Assembly: GCA_036877525.1 (NCBI GenBank)
Contig: JAZGTH010000002.1
Span: 9,842,501 to 9,906,500 of the forward strand
Length of the DNA: 64,000 nt
Reading direction: 5' to 3'
DNA from: Chromobotia macracanthus
Lineage: Eukaryota; Chordata; Actinopteri; Cypriniformes; Botiidae
The notes beneath the pieces were generated by a model that saw only the letters and a list, made by a program, of their open reading frames with translations, had not been told where the DNA came from and made no database searches. Positions 22,907-34,900 of this stretch are shown piece by piece (position 1 is the first letter of the stretch; each line of letters begins with the position of its first letter). Both the position numbers and the translations under genes were made by a program.

Positions 22907-25900
22907 TCAAAACTCTTCTGGTTCACCCGCCCCATCCTCTGGAATTACAAAACCTTCCTGTTGACAAACAAAGGAAACCACAAAGCTGAGCTGGTTGAAG
23001 ATACTTTTATATAAGATTCACTTTCTGAATTCTGAAAAACACTCACATCTGTTGCGTACAGAATATCCACAATCCTTTGCAGTGTTGGGTCACCTTCACC
23101 CTCCTTCTCTTGGCAGATGAGCTCAATGTTTCTGAGTTTACCAAAGTAGAAATCCCGTTCCTTCTCCATGTCTGCGATAGTAGCCTTTAGGTCGTTTACC
23201 TGCTCAGATGAGAACATTGATGCATGTATGAAAAATGCTGCTACCAAATGAGGAACCAGGCAGAATATATTTTCTACTAGAAATCATAAACCAACTATAA
23301 CCAAAATTGGTTACCCATAACCATACATTAATTCTAAAGCTTAAATCTAACCCATTTAACAGTTAAATTACACATATTGACAACAACTGTGATAGTAATA
23401 ACAGCGATTACTGATATTGTGTCAACACTACACATGATAATATTGTAAATAATTCCAGTATGTTTGACACTCCAGCACAGTAGGTGGTACTATTGCATGC
23501 ATTTAACATTTCACCATAAGAGCCACAATGGTTACAAACTCTCTCTCTCTTCCTACACTTGTATTTTTTTTGTGATTTACTGGCCAAAAGAGAAAAATAA
23601 TTAAAAATGAACTGAAACCGTCATCACGGTACTATTACTGTGAATTATTTTGTCCATGATAACCATGTAGTGAAAATCTGATACTGTGACAGCCCTAGTG
23701 TCTATATTCACACACAGTAGCATTGAGGCTAAAGCAAATGTGATTACCCTTCATTTATTCATTTGTTCCTGGTAAGGTCTTACCATCTGAGTAAGTGCTT
23801 CTTTCTCCTCATCACCACCGCCTGTTCCTGCTCGTGTTCCTGCAACTGGTGCCGTCTTTGGTGCAGATTTCGCTGCTGTGGCTGAACGCTGTGGAGCTAA
23901 AGATTAACATGATATCCATCACCTTGTAATACATACTCACCAACCAGCCCACAAGATAAGGGTCAATTTAAGCTTAAAACTGTCAACTTGAGTTAATTAG
24001 AACTCAGGATAGGAATTCAACCAATGTGACAAATTCCCAATCTCTAGAAAAAATGTGAGACCCAACCCTATAGACCAGGGCTCTTCAGCTTTAGTCCTGA
24101 AGGGCCAATGTCCTACTGAGTTTAGCTTGAATCCTAACCAAACACTCCAAAGAAGTTAATCAAGGTATTTAGAATTACTTGCAAATTACAGACAGGTGGG
24201 TTACATTTGGTTTGGTATTACAGCCTGCAGGACACAAGAATTGAAGAGCTCTGCTATAGATTGACTGACATCATGACTGTTGGGCTTAAATGTGCAACAA
24301 TTTAGTTAAAAACAACCAGAGGTGAAGTGACTTGTAGAGAGGTGGACAGGAAGTGTGACTTAGTCTTAATTAAACAGACTGGCAGCTCTGAACATCTTAC
24401 CAACTGGGGCCATTGGCTTGACTGGTGGTGCACTGCCTATGTCTGAAGCGAACAAAAAAAATCCATGCACACACAACCTGAGGCACCAGTCACTCTCATA
24501 CATGTAAAAACAGTTGACCCACTGGTGTGACTGAGTCACACCCACATATTTCAGGGTCATAATCCACAACAGCTGCACCTGTCATGCATCTGTTAGTTGG
24601 AACAACTGGTTCTGACAATAACACAAGCCCACATACATCTAAGACAACTCTTTACGAACCCAAAACGAATAACATGTTGATAATGATTAATTATTTATTT
24701 AAAATGAGTTCGCACATACTATTTATAATATAATTAGTCATTTTATTCACAAAAATGGTCTTCTTTCATAGTACAGAGTAAAAACATGCCATTAAAAATA
24801 GTGTCTTTGTTGTTCATACATTCATCTGGAGATTCAGTGCAAAAACATATGATTACAAAGTTTAATGTTATGTGTGATTAATTGCGACTACAAAAAAAGT
24901 GAGATTAATTAGTTAATTTTTTTAATTGCTTGACGGCACAAATTATTACACATAAATTTGCCCAGAAAATGACAAGCCCAAATAAAGCTGCCATGACACT
25001 GAGAACTTCCTGTGTGTTCTGTCACCTCACCTGAGCTGACTTTCCTTGGTTTGTTAACTGTGGCTGCTGCTGCTGATGCTGCTGCTGGACTCTGATTGGC
25101 TGCCATTTCTTGTCCCTGTCGAGCCGCCACTGGGTCATATTCCTTTCCATCATAGTTTGCATCAAAGAATTTCTTAAACCACTGCACAAACTCAAAGTTA
25201 TCCTGAAACTTGCCTTTCACAAGCTTGTCTACAGGGATAATCTGCACAGAGATGGAAGATGTTTCAGAATAATTAATGACTGAACTGCCTTTTGCATTAT
25301 TGTATCAAAATAAAAAAAAAAAACATTAGGTCACGTACTTTATTAACACCCATCTTCTTGAAGCTGGCTTGCAGGAGTTTGAAGTTATGGATGTATTCGT
25401 GCTCAAGTTTGGCCTGGAATTTAACTTTCTTCAGTGGAATACTTAACGGGAACAACATGTCCATGAATTGACAGTATGCGGCACCTTAAAACACACCAGC
25501 ATAACCACAGACAGTCAATAAATAAAATAAATCTCATATCCAAGCTCACATGTACCCCCTGTACCGAGTACAATGCTATCTTTGTCTGTCTCCCACTAAA
25601 GCGTGATAAGCACTGACCCAGATATTGACAGACAAATTTAGCATGCAAATGGCAACCTGTCCATAACACATACAATGTTATTCCTAACAGTCTTTATTCT
25701 CACAGAATTGTGCAAAAACGTTGTCGGTATGCTCTTCAGTAATTCAGTGATGCTCAAGTTGAGTGTGTCAAATGAAGGGGCCAGACAGCTGGTCACTGAC
25801 CTGAGCACAGTTGCTCGATCTTGGCATGGCTCATCTGCAAAGACTCATTTATCCATGTGAGCATGTCATGGCGGCTGAGGTTGTCACTTGTCACTGACGT

Positions 25901-25921
25901 CGAATACACGTTAACCGCCAT
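22907..25921 (-). CDS. mapre1: microtubule plus-end tracking protein EB1
   Basis: Seven coding exons: 25801-25921, 25339-25484, 25031-25241, 24401-24442, 23784-23896, 23047-23199, 22907-22957. They join in frame to 278 residues (human EB1 268). EB1 binds growing microtubule ends through its calponin-homology domain and recruits partners through its C-terminus. The CH domain is about residues 14-116, with SRHDMLTWINESL, KVKFQAKLEHEYIHNFKLLQ and FFDANYDGKEYDP. An Ala/Pro linker follows, then the EB homology domain with the coiled coil and FYFGKLRNIELICQ. The protein ends EEF, the tyrosine-like tail that CAP-Gly proteins bind (EEY in mammals). Exon 4 has two in-frame acceptors 6 nt apart; I used the one behind the pyrimidine tract. 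EB1 is chosen over EB2/EB3 by the VNVYSTSVTSDNLSRH start. Confidence 0.95.
24076..24253. mobile_element. hAT-type MITE in mapre1 intron 4, with 8-bp target duplication
   Basis: A 178-bp element beginning CAGGGCTCTTCA and ending TTGAAGAGCTCTG. It is flanked by CTATAGAC (24068-24075) and CTATAGAT (24254-24261), which match at 7 of 8 positions. Inner text resembles the element at 11410-11586 (GGGCCAATGTCCTAC here, GAGCCAGTGTCCTAC there), so both belong to related families. Confidence 0.8.
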
Positions 25922-26560
25922 GGCTGAGCCAAAACTGATGATCTGACACTTGTGAAGACCTTTTTGCACAAAAGTGACTGTAAAGAGAGATTATATAAAA
26001 GAGTTAAACTTCATTTCCCTAAACACACACTCACACCCACCAACAAATCTACATCCTATCTTTACTTCCTACTTGAGTCACTTCGCTCTTGTGGCTGTTA
26101 AATATCCACTGCAGAGCTTAAGGGCTCCAATACGCATTTGGATTTGACATAAAACAGTTTTCCTCTGTTTGTATCTTTTGCGTAGCCTGTTTTTATAAAG
26201 TACGTGTTTCACAAATAAGGGCAGTTAAAACTTTCTAACAGTGAGTCAAGATGATAAATCATTTATTCATATAAACAGCTCTAGTTACGATCGACTATTG
26301 TTTAGAAAGGTAAAGCCTTTAAATCAGAACATCAAACGATTACAATCCCGAAAGTGAGCAAAACTACTATTAAAGTGCCGTACAACAGTCTATTGTTAAG
26401 CTTGCACGTTACATATCAAACCGATGCCTTTTTCTTACATTTGGTTCAGAAAGTCCAAACTATGGTGGGTTTATCAGTGAACCGGGCTGCTGTTTCACCG
26501 GCGTGTCGTTCAGAAAGTGCCGCTTCAACAGCAGGTTGAGACCACAGAAGAGGTTTACGA
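25922..26560 (-). promoter_or_regulatory. mapre1: mapre1 5' UTR and promoter region (predicted)
   Basis: Just upstream of the ATG, an acceptor-like CTCTCTTTACAG (AG near 25979) suggests that the start exon has a short leader and that a non-coding first exon lies further up, near 26.4-26.6 kb. The exact first exon could not be fixed. Confidence 0.3.
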
Positions 26561-26570
26561 ACTAATCCCA

Positions 26571-26651
26571 GCTGTCAAAATAAAAGTCATTATCAACCTC
26601 CTCACACACGCAAGCACCTTGTATTGAGCTGTCAAAATAAAAGTCATCAAC
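26571..26651. repeat. short direct repeat
   Basis: AGCTGTCAAAATAAAAGTCAT occurs twice about 60 bp apart (near 26570 and 26630). Nothing else marks this stretch. Confidence 0.6.
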
Positions 26652-26929
26652 CGCCTGATACAAGCGTAAAAATACCAACTCCTAGCGGGCTTATAAAAGC
26701 CACCATCAATAAAATTGATGAAATAATAGCTGGACGTGTAACTTGAAAGAGGCAAATCATTTATTTAAATATTATTTTTCTTAAAGTGACACACACCATT
26801 AATTTGTGTAAAAACGTCTCAGAAACATCACTTGTTATATTTATATCTCTTGCCTCTAACATGTTATTAATCCATCTACAATATTTAATAAGAAAATATT
26901 AAGTCAAACTAGAAAAAAGACACGGTCTT

Positions 26930-28901
26930 TAGAAGTGTTTATTTGACTGATTAAACAAATTAAAACATCAAATGACAAAATGAAAGACATTGAAGGGGTT
27001 GGTGCAATTTATATTTAATCATGTTAGTACAAGCATGGAAAAATAAAGCTAGGCTATTAAACATCAAAATATGATAGACTTGATAGACTATATCAAACAT
27101 CAAAAGCTATTAAACAAAACATATCCTTTCAAGCTTAAGAAATGCCCTTCAGAAACTGTTCTCATTTTTAAGCACCAAACATAGCACCAAAAGTAATCAG
27201 GGCTTTGAAAAGACCCATTTAACATAATAGAGGTATTAAAGGCAATGTCAAAGGTACAAATATATAGTTTGTTTTCAGAATGTATTGAATATAATAACTA
27301 CATGTGATTTAAAAACCACAATCAAATGAGGCCTGCTGGTGTCAAAAAGACCTGAGGGCGTTTTTTCTACAGAGGTACAATACAGCACCTTTACATGAAC
27401 TGGCATTTCACAAATAGTATGTGTAACACATCAACACAATTCTTACTGAGAATTTCTAAAGCTTTGCTACAAGAGTTACACATCCAACAGCCATCAAGAC
27501 ACAAATATGCTAGATGTTGATCTTTCTCCAAAGCACACATACACCTCCAGTTGTATCACAGTTGTATCACCTCCATTCATCACATTACTATCTTTCACAA
27601 GCTTGGTGTTTAACATTTCAGAAAAAATGACTGCTTTATGATTGTTTCAGAAATTCCCAAATGCTTTTTTGTTTTGACCTGTGACAGTCAGAATCACTAT
27701 CGTCTGTGACAAATCCATGCAAATGAACTACAAAGAAAATTTTATTCAAGACATTACGAAGCAGCTAAGTTCACACTGACAGATTTCAATCACCACATTT
27801 TGCATCCAAATGTATTATAAGACCCTACCCCAAGCTAATGACAATGCTATGTACACATTTGGACTAAACAAATTCAGAGTTGTCAAAACAGTTCACTTTA
27901 ATGTAACCTGAAATTGTGCCAGTAAAAATCAGTTACGATTTGTCCTACAAACAGCCTGTAGGCATGTTTTCCGAATTTAAGCCCTTAACCACATTGCATC
28001 AGGTTGTCCACACAGCTGTAGAGCTACATTAGTACAAAATGATGTCTTAATAAAATTTGCATTTAATAAAAAAAATGCTAAAGCTTTGGAAAGCTGAAAG
28101 TCAGTATACTTCTATCTGTCAACAACCCAAGGCTTTGATTAAAATGGCACAAACATTTTGTGCTCTTGAGTACCTGGTGTACACACAGGTTACTGTACTA
28201 TAGGGCTGAATGTGTTCCAGAGAACAAAATGTTGTTTAACTGAAAACGAGACTGTAAAATAAGAACTGTACTGTGTACATTAACATTCTCTTCAGTTAAA
28301 GAGGTATTAAATGACAACCAATTAACCAATGTTAACTTAAGTACAGTTGTCAAACAGTTTTATAAAACAGCACCGAGGAATGAAGATTACAAATCTTCAT
28401 TTAAAAAATCATCAGACAAATATTTGCAATATTTAAAATGTTGACATTCCCAAATAAGTAAAAATGTGTAAAAACTTGATGTAAGGTTAAAACCTTCTTT
28501 TCCAGATACTAGACTAGATCTAACTAACTAGAATGAATCAATATTAACTTATTCATTAAATTATAAATAAGCATAAGGAGGCATTTTCCAGACAATGAAC
28601 CAATCAGAGAATGGCATTGAGGTAGTAGATGGTGTGGCTCTCTCCAGCTAAATGAGTTTAAAAGTATATGATAAAACCTACAGTACTTGTGATGTACAAA
28701 ATCAGACCAAAAAGCCTTTGTGCATTTCAAAGGTTAATAAAGCATAATGTTAAAAATGAGCATATTCTGGGAGTTCAGAGTCTGCAGAAACCTTAAAAAA
28801 GTCCATTTCATTTATATGAGATACTCTAAGAATCATATTGATATATGACTGCTCTGTAACTGGACCTCTTTTGCCAATACTGCCTGGCCAAGAGAGTGGC
28901 T
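26930..28901 (-). other. dnmt3b: dnmt3b 3' UTR (predicted)
   Basis: About 2 kb after the dnmt3b stop with no open frame or repeat. The complement of AATAAA at 26938-26943 is the farthest reasonable signal, and nearer ones exist. Length is inferred. Confidence 0.35.
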
Positions 28902-31900
28902 TTACTCGCAAGCAAAATAATCCTTTAGAGGGGCAAAGAGGTGTCGAATCACAGGTACACTCCAGGACCGCCCAAGAAGCCTCTGTCTCTGACCCCGTCC
29001 CATATTATTCACATCTGTGTAATGCTTTGGGAATCCAAATATTCTGAAAGTACAGACAGAAATAAAATGTCAATCATTTTACAAAGAATCACAAAGAACA
29101 GATCAAGCAATTCAGTATTTCAAGACAAACAATGACAGACACTCCTACTGTATCTAACGTTGCAAATAGCAGTGCTTTTATTGTTTGGTCTTAAGTTTTA
29201 TTCAAATATTTATTTGTTTTTAATTTAAATTACATTTTAATTAAAATTAAAAACAAAAAGTTACATTATATAATTAACTGACCTTTCCATTTCAGTGCAC
29301 CAAAGGTAATCCTCTCTTCCATTCATGATGACAGGCAAAGGTCCCATCTTCCCTTGTTTAATGGAGTTGGACTTGGTGGTGATAGTGCGAACTTTGTTGA
29401 ACTAAGACAATAAAATTGAAACACAAAATATAATCCTGTATAATCTTATAGGTGAAAAGGTAGGGAATAAAATGTAGCTTGTTTTAGCATTCTAGATTCA
29501 CCTAAAATTTACCTTGCACAGAAGCTGCAACGTTCTGAGAACATTTGCTAACAAGGACCAATCAGCTGTAAGCTTGATTAATGCTTAATTAGTTTAACAA
29601 CAACAAAAAAATGTGTGAATTCTAAGTCTATGTAACTTCATCTTTTGCAGAAATCCATTGCTCGCTTCCAGTGCAGACATCCACATTAATTATGATAATA
29701 TACCGACAGAAATATGCATTTGATGCATTGTAACAACTCAGGCTAATGAGAAATAGAAATACAACTTTTTTTTAAAAAACTGCATTTCTATTACCATCCT
29801 TTCAATCAGTACAATAAGCCTGCTGAATATCGGTTTTACCATTGCGGTTCGTCCAATCTCTAGGCAGCCCTGCAGGTCGGTGTTGTCACTGAGAGAAGTA
29901 GCAAGTGGTCTGAAAACACATAACAGGGCCCATTAATCCCATTAAATAAATCATACACAGTTCATACTCATGATACCCATTCTTATTCCTATGATTTACA
30001 GTCATATGCATGTGTGACGTGCATTTATACCGGCTCATTCCAGGCAAATTGCCCCAGAAGTAACGAGCTCTGTGGGCTGGGCTCACTTTCACAGCATCAA
30101 TCATCACAGGATTACACTGGAAACAGATGAATGTGTGAAAATACAGATCCATCAATAACAGTGTCACACTGATTATTAAAACAAAACCAACAGAACACCA
30201 AACACTTGCAAATGTAGGTATGTACATCAAAGAGCATATGAACAACGAGTGATGTTTCTACATGGTGCAGTGTGAAGGAACACAAGCTATGATTGAGAAT
30301 AAAACATTTTTTTTTACCTCCAAGAAGCGGCAGATATCAGCCTTATCGTGAGCGCTCATGGCTACCACGTTCTCAAACAGCCAGAAAAAGGGACGATCGT
30401 CATCCTCTTTCGGCCTCATCATGGTTAACATGCGGTAATATTCGAAAAACAGCCGACCTGTGCCTTCTGAGAGAAGACAAGCAAGGGAAAATACAGTGAG
30501 TTTTTTAAATAATGTGAAATGATGAGATCTATCTAAATTATCCGTGGCAAGTGAAGAAGATCTTATTAACCAAAATGTAAAGGAATCAGGTACAAATTAT
30601 TTTACCATTATAGTTCTACTCTACATTTAACTGTGCCAGCACAACTCTTGTTATTGTTAGGGGCCCAAGGAAGGAAGATAGTAACTCCGGGAACCCCTCA
30701 TTAACTCATTTTGACATGTTTGTATGAGAAGACTCCTTTAAAGACCCTTCCCCAACCAGGCACAAACGGTTGTTCTGCAGACCAACTCGGCTTTATGTCT
30801 CTGATAATAAAGTCTATCTTTTGGCATCAAAACCTTTGAAAAAGTCTTTGAGTGATCCTTCTAAGATGTGGCAGAAACCACAACACAAGTTGTTGAATTA
30901 TTCCCAATCTGATTTAACTGGTAGCATATAAAGTATCTTGAATGCTTTTGTGGGTATTCGGGTGATCACTTGTGTTGTTCAGTCATTCCAGGACATTCCA
31001 GGAAATTTTTCGTACCAAAAAGACCTTTTCGGGCTGGATTCACCATGGACAGGTCATTACAGGGGCTTCCACCAATCAGAAGGTCAAACGGACCCCACTC
31101 GGCCAGCTACAAAATAATGTGGAAAAAGAGGAACACGTAAAAAAAGATTATGTAAAACAGTAATGTTTAGCCATTAAAAGCAGGTTAACAGTAACAAAAT
31201 GTACAGAAAAATCACAATTCTCTTTACGTACATGTTTCCTTGTGATGGTTCGCACGTCTTTGACATATTCAATTTTGCCCTCGTGTTTGATCATCCCGAC
31301 AGCGATGGAGTCTTCACAGATCTCAGACGCAATGTAGCGCTCCACCTTAAAGCCCAGGTCTTTTAAAACCAAATATCCTGCAAATAAAACAGTCATAATA
31401 ACTCAAATCCCCCTTGAGTGTTTGCAATTCCCATGATGCATTGCAATTTCACAAAAACTCTGAGGTAAACTAAATCAAAAATAACCAGTGTCATTTTTTC
31501 ATTTTTTCTTGCTATGAACTGAACTAATCTAAATATAAAGCAAAACAAGCACACAGACCTGTTGCGATCCCATCAAACAGTGAGATGACTCTGATTGGCC
31601 GACGCTGATGAGCTGAAATAGAAGGATATACTCTATGCGGCTCCTAAAAACGGAAAAACAATCATGCTTAAAAATCAATACAGTAAAATGCCCCCTTGAC
31701 TGGATTTAACCAAAACATTAACTGGATAAGTTAAATAACAAATAAATGGAGAACATGAAGAATCAGTAGATGACTCACAAATTCAAATGCACTGTTATTA
31801 GCGAAATACTCCTGGACACGGACACTCCAGTCAGGCCTTAGTTTGAGCACGCCGTAGTTTTTAGAGGGCAGGCAAATGTAACAGCTCCATGGATCAACCT

Positions 31901-34900
31901 CCTTCAGCTTATCAAACGTTTCTGGCCCAACCAACACATTCAAACAGTCTTTACAGAAACACCTGGGCAGAATGACAGAATGGAAAGATCGTGAGTCAAA
32001 ATGAATTGATGAATTTGATTCAGAGCATTAAAAGAGAGTAAGGCCAAAGAGAACATGCATTCAAACCTGCAGCAGCTGGCATTTCCACAGAGAATGACCT
32101 CCAGCCCAGCACAGCACACAGTGCAGTATGACTGATAGCCATCATCATCATATCTGTACAGGGTCTCTGTGAAGTTCTCCTACACGTGTGCAAACACACA
32201 ATCGTACATTGAAAATGATGCCAGCTAATAAGTAACTATACACACAGCATAGACATGCATAATAATACTACATAAATACGCAATAATTCATTAACACTAG
32301 ACTTAAATCATACCTTGCACTTAAAACAAAGACTTCCCTCAAAGAGGGGATGGAAAATTTCAATGTTGCTGGTTCCACAGGACAGACAGAAATCTGGGGA
32401 AACAGTCAAGAAAGCAGATAGTCTGTTTAGTTAAATTAAAAGTTAAGAATACAGGTCAACAGTATGGATAGGCTATTAGCCCCATAAGTGTGTTCATTAA
32501 TAAACACATTTAATGAGTTTCAAATGATATATATAAAATAAATAAAAACACAGGTAACTCACCTTCAATTTTTTTGCCCTTAACTTTGATCTCATGCACC
32601 ATTTGCTCTGGAAGAGGGAAAACAAAACATGTTATGCATGTTTTCTCAACAAGGAAAGATAAAAACACCTGGAAACTCTGATGAAGAAATGAAAAACTAA
32701 CAAAGATCAGTTCACAGTGAGCAGGTTAATATCTCTCACCTCTGGTGTGTTCCTGAGCTGTTCCCAACTGTTTGTTCTTGTAGACATACTTCCTCTTGGC
32801 TGGTGGCTGATAATCAGTCAAAGAGGAATCTGAAGACTCTGTTTTAGTACTGACAGAGCTGTCTGTGAGATGTCACAAAAGAACTGTTGTTAATCCATCC
32901 AGATCAAGCAAATCTATTAGGCGTTTACACTAGAGTGCTTGGTGCAAACGTGAGTCTATTTGACATCATATTAAAGTTCATATAAAAGTGCTTTTAAAAG
33001 GTGGGCTGGACATTAAATGTTATTCTATTCCGCTAGCAATGGGAGTTGCTGAGATGTCAAACAAAACTTCCTTGGTTTATTCAATCACAAAAGCTTGTTG
33101 TTTTCTATACGTACCCATTGAAGGCAAAAAGCCGTCAGGACCTGTTGGCTTGAAACCTCCAAATGCCCAGTCCAACAAGGCTTTTATTTCATCCTCTTTT
33201 TTCTCAGAGGAGCTGAAAGTCTTGCCACAGCGTTCCGCTGCCAGCTACACACAGACACAACACCACAAAGCAGTATTTAAATATTAAAAACTGAAGTTAA
33301 AGCAAGTTTGTGCACAAGACTGCATTATAAACAATATTAAACAAGTTTATTAAAAAATCAGATATGAAAAAAATCAGTACAGATGGGTTGATAGTCTTTA
33401 TGCATGCAACATATTTAGCAATCTTTAAGAATACAAACTAAATAGTTTATTCAGTGTTCAAACAAGTGTTCGTACTGTACCTCCAGGATTTGGTAAATGG
33501 CATCTTTGTAAACCGGCAGACCTGCATAGGAATTTCTACTAAAGCACCTTGCAAATGCAGCAAAGGGAAGCAGCCCTTCTGTATGGATCTATAACCAACA
33601 AGAAAGATGTGCCTCAGTAAACGTGCACAGTGGATTTAAATAGATTTTTTTAAAAAAACAAAATCAAAATTCAATCAAAAGAGTTTAATGTCTTTTAGAC
33701 AACATCTAATAGATCTGAGAACATCTATACACTAGTAAAGCACCTGTAAAAGTTAGTAAAAGTAACTTTTAAAGGCACATGCATTTAAAATGTTGTTTTT
33801 TTATACTGACTCAGCGGTTTTTTGATGAGTCGGTGTTGCACACTACCCGGATTTTGTTCAATCAAATGCTCTGTAGAATAGAAAAGTCCCTCCCCCTAAC
33901 ACTGCCTGCCACTGACTAGTATGAAGGTTCGTGGCTGTGACGTAACTAAAACCAAGTCAAGTGTTTTCATAGGGTCTTTAAAAAATATATTTCTCAGAAC
34001 AAAGAAAAACTTTCTGTTAAGTTCTGTACCTCTGAAAACATGCCATCTCCAAACCACTCCACGCGCCTCATAGACACTGGAAGTGACCTGCCCCTCCATG
34101 CCACCACCAGTCCAGGCCACCAAGAAAAGCCCTTTACTTTCCCCCACACCATCTCCCCAACAGCAAAACCCTTCCCATCCTGCATGGAAAAACAGAGTCA
34201 GACAGTGTTGTATGCCACAGACATATTCTCATAACATGTGAGATGAGAAATCTCTGTAAAAGCAAAATATAAATTTTCTTTCAAAATTTTATCTCCACAG
34301 CATTCTTATAACTAAAGAAACCTGAAAGATTCACCTGATACAGTTGCTCTCTCTTCCCAGGTTTGGGGCTGGAAGTTGAAACATTTGCAGATGAAGAAGT
34401 TTCGTTTTTCACCTTCAAATATGCAAACAGCTACATTAAAGAATAATAAACACTTAAATAAAAACAGAATGTCAATGTTGCATCTTGCTGGTCAGGCCAG
34501 TAATGATTGGAAAGACATTTTGGTGCGGTCAAACTGAATTGTAAGCATTCTGTATACACAGTGCTTACAGTATTGATTGATTTTAATTTTGGATATTTAA
34601 TGTGGTTAGCCATAAAATTGCTATCCTTTTGTACACTTTATTCCCAGGTTCTCCTCGGCAGGGTACTATAAACTGTCCTTGTCTTGTGCATATGAAGCAA
34701 AACACACAACAACTTTGGCACCCCTAAGCCTTGGGTAAAAAGTATGCATTTGAGTGTATCAGTATGCATGGAAGAGCACAATGCACATGAGTTATAAGAA
34801 ACCGCTCATGCACCATGTAAGCAGATGTTATTCAGGTCAGGTGTGAAACAGCAAAGAAAAGCACAGCTAAAGCAGAAATATAGGATAAAGAATCAAAGTG

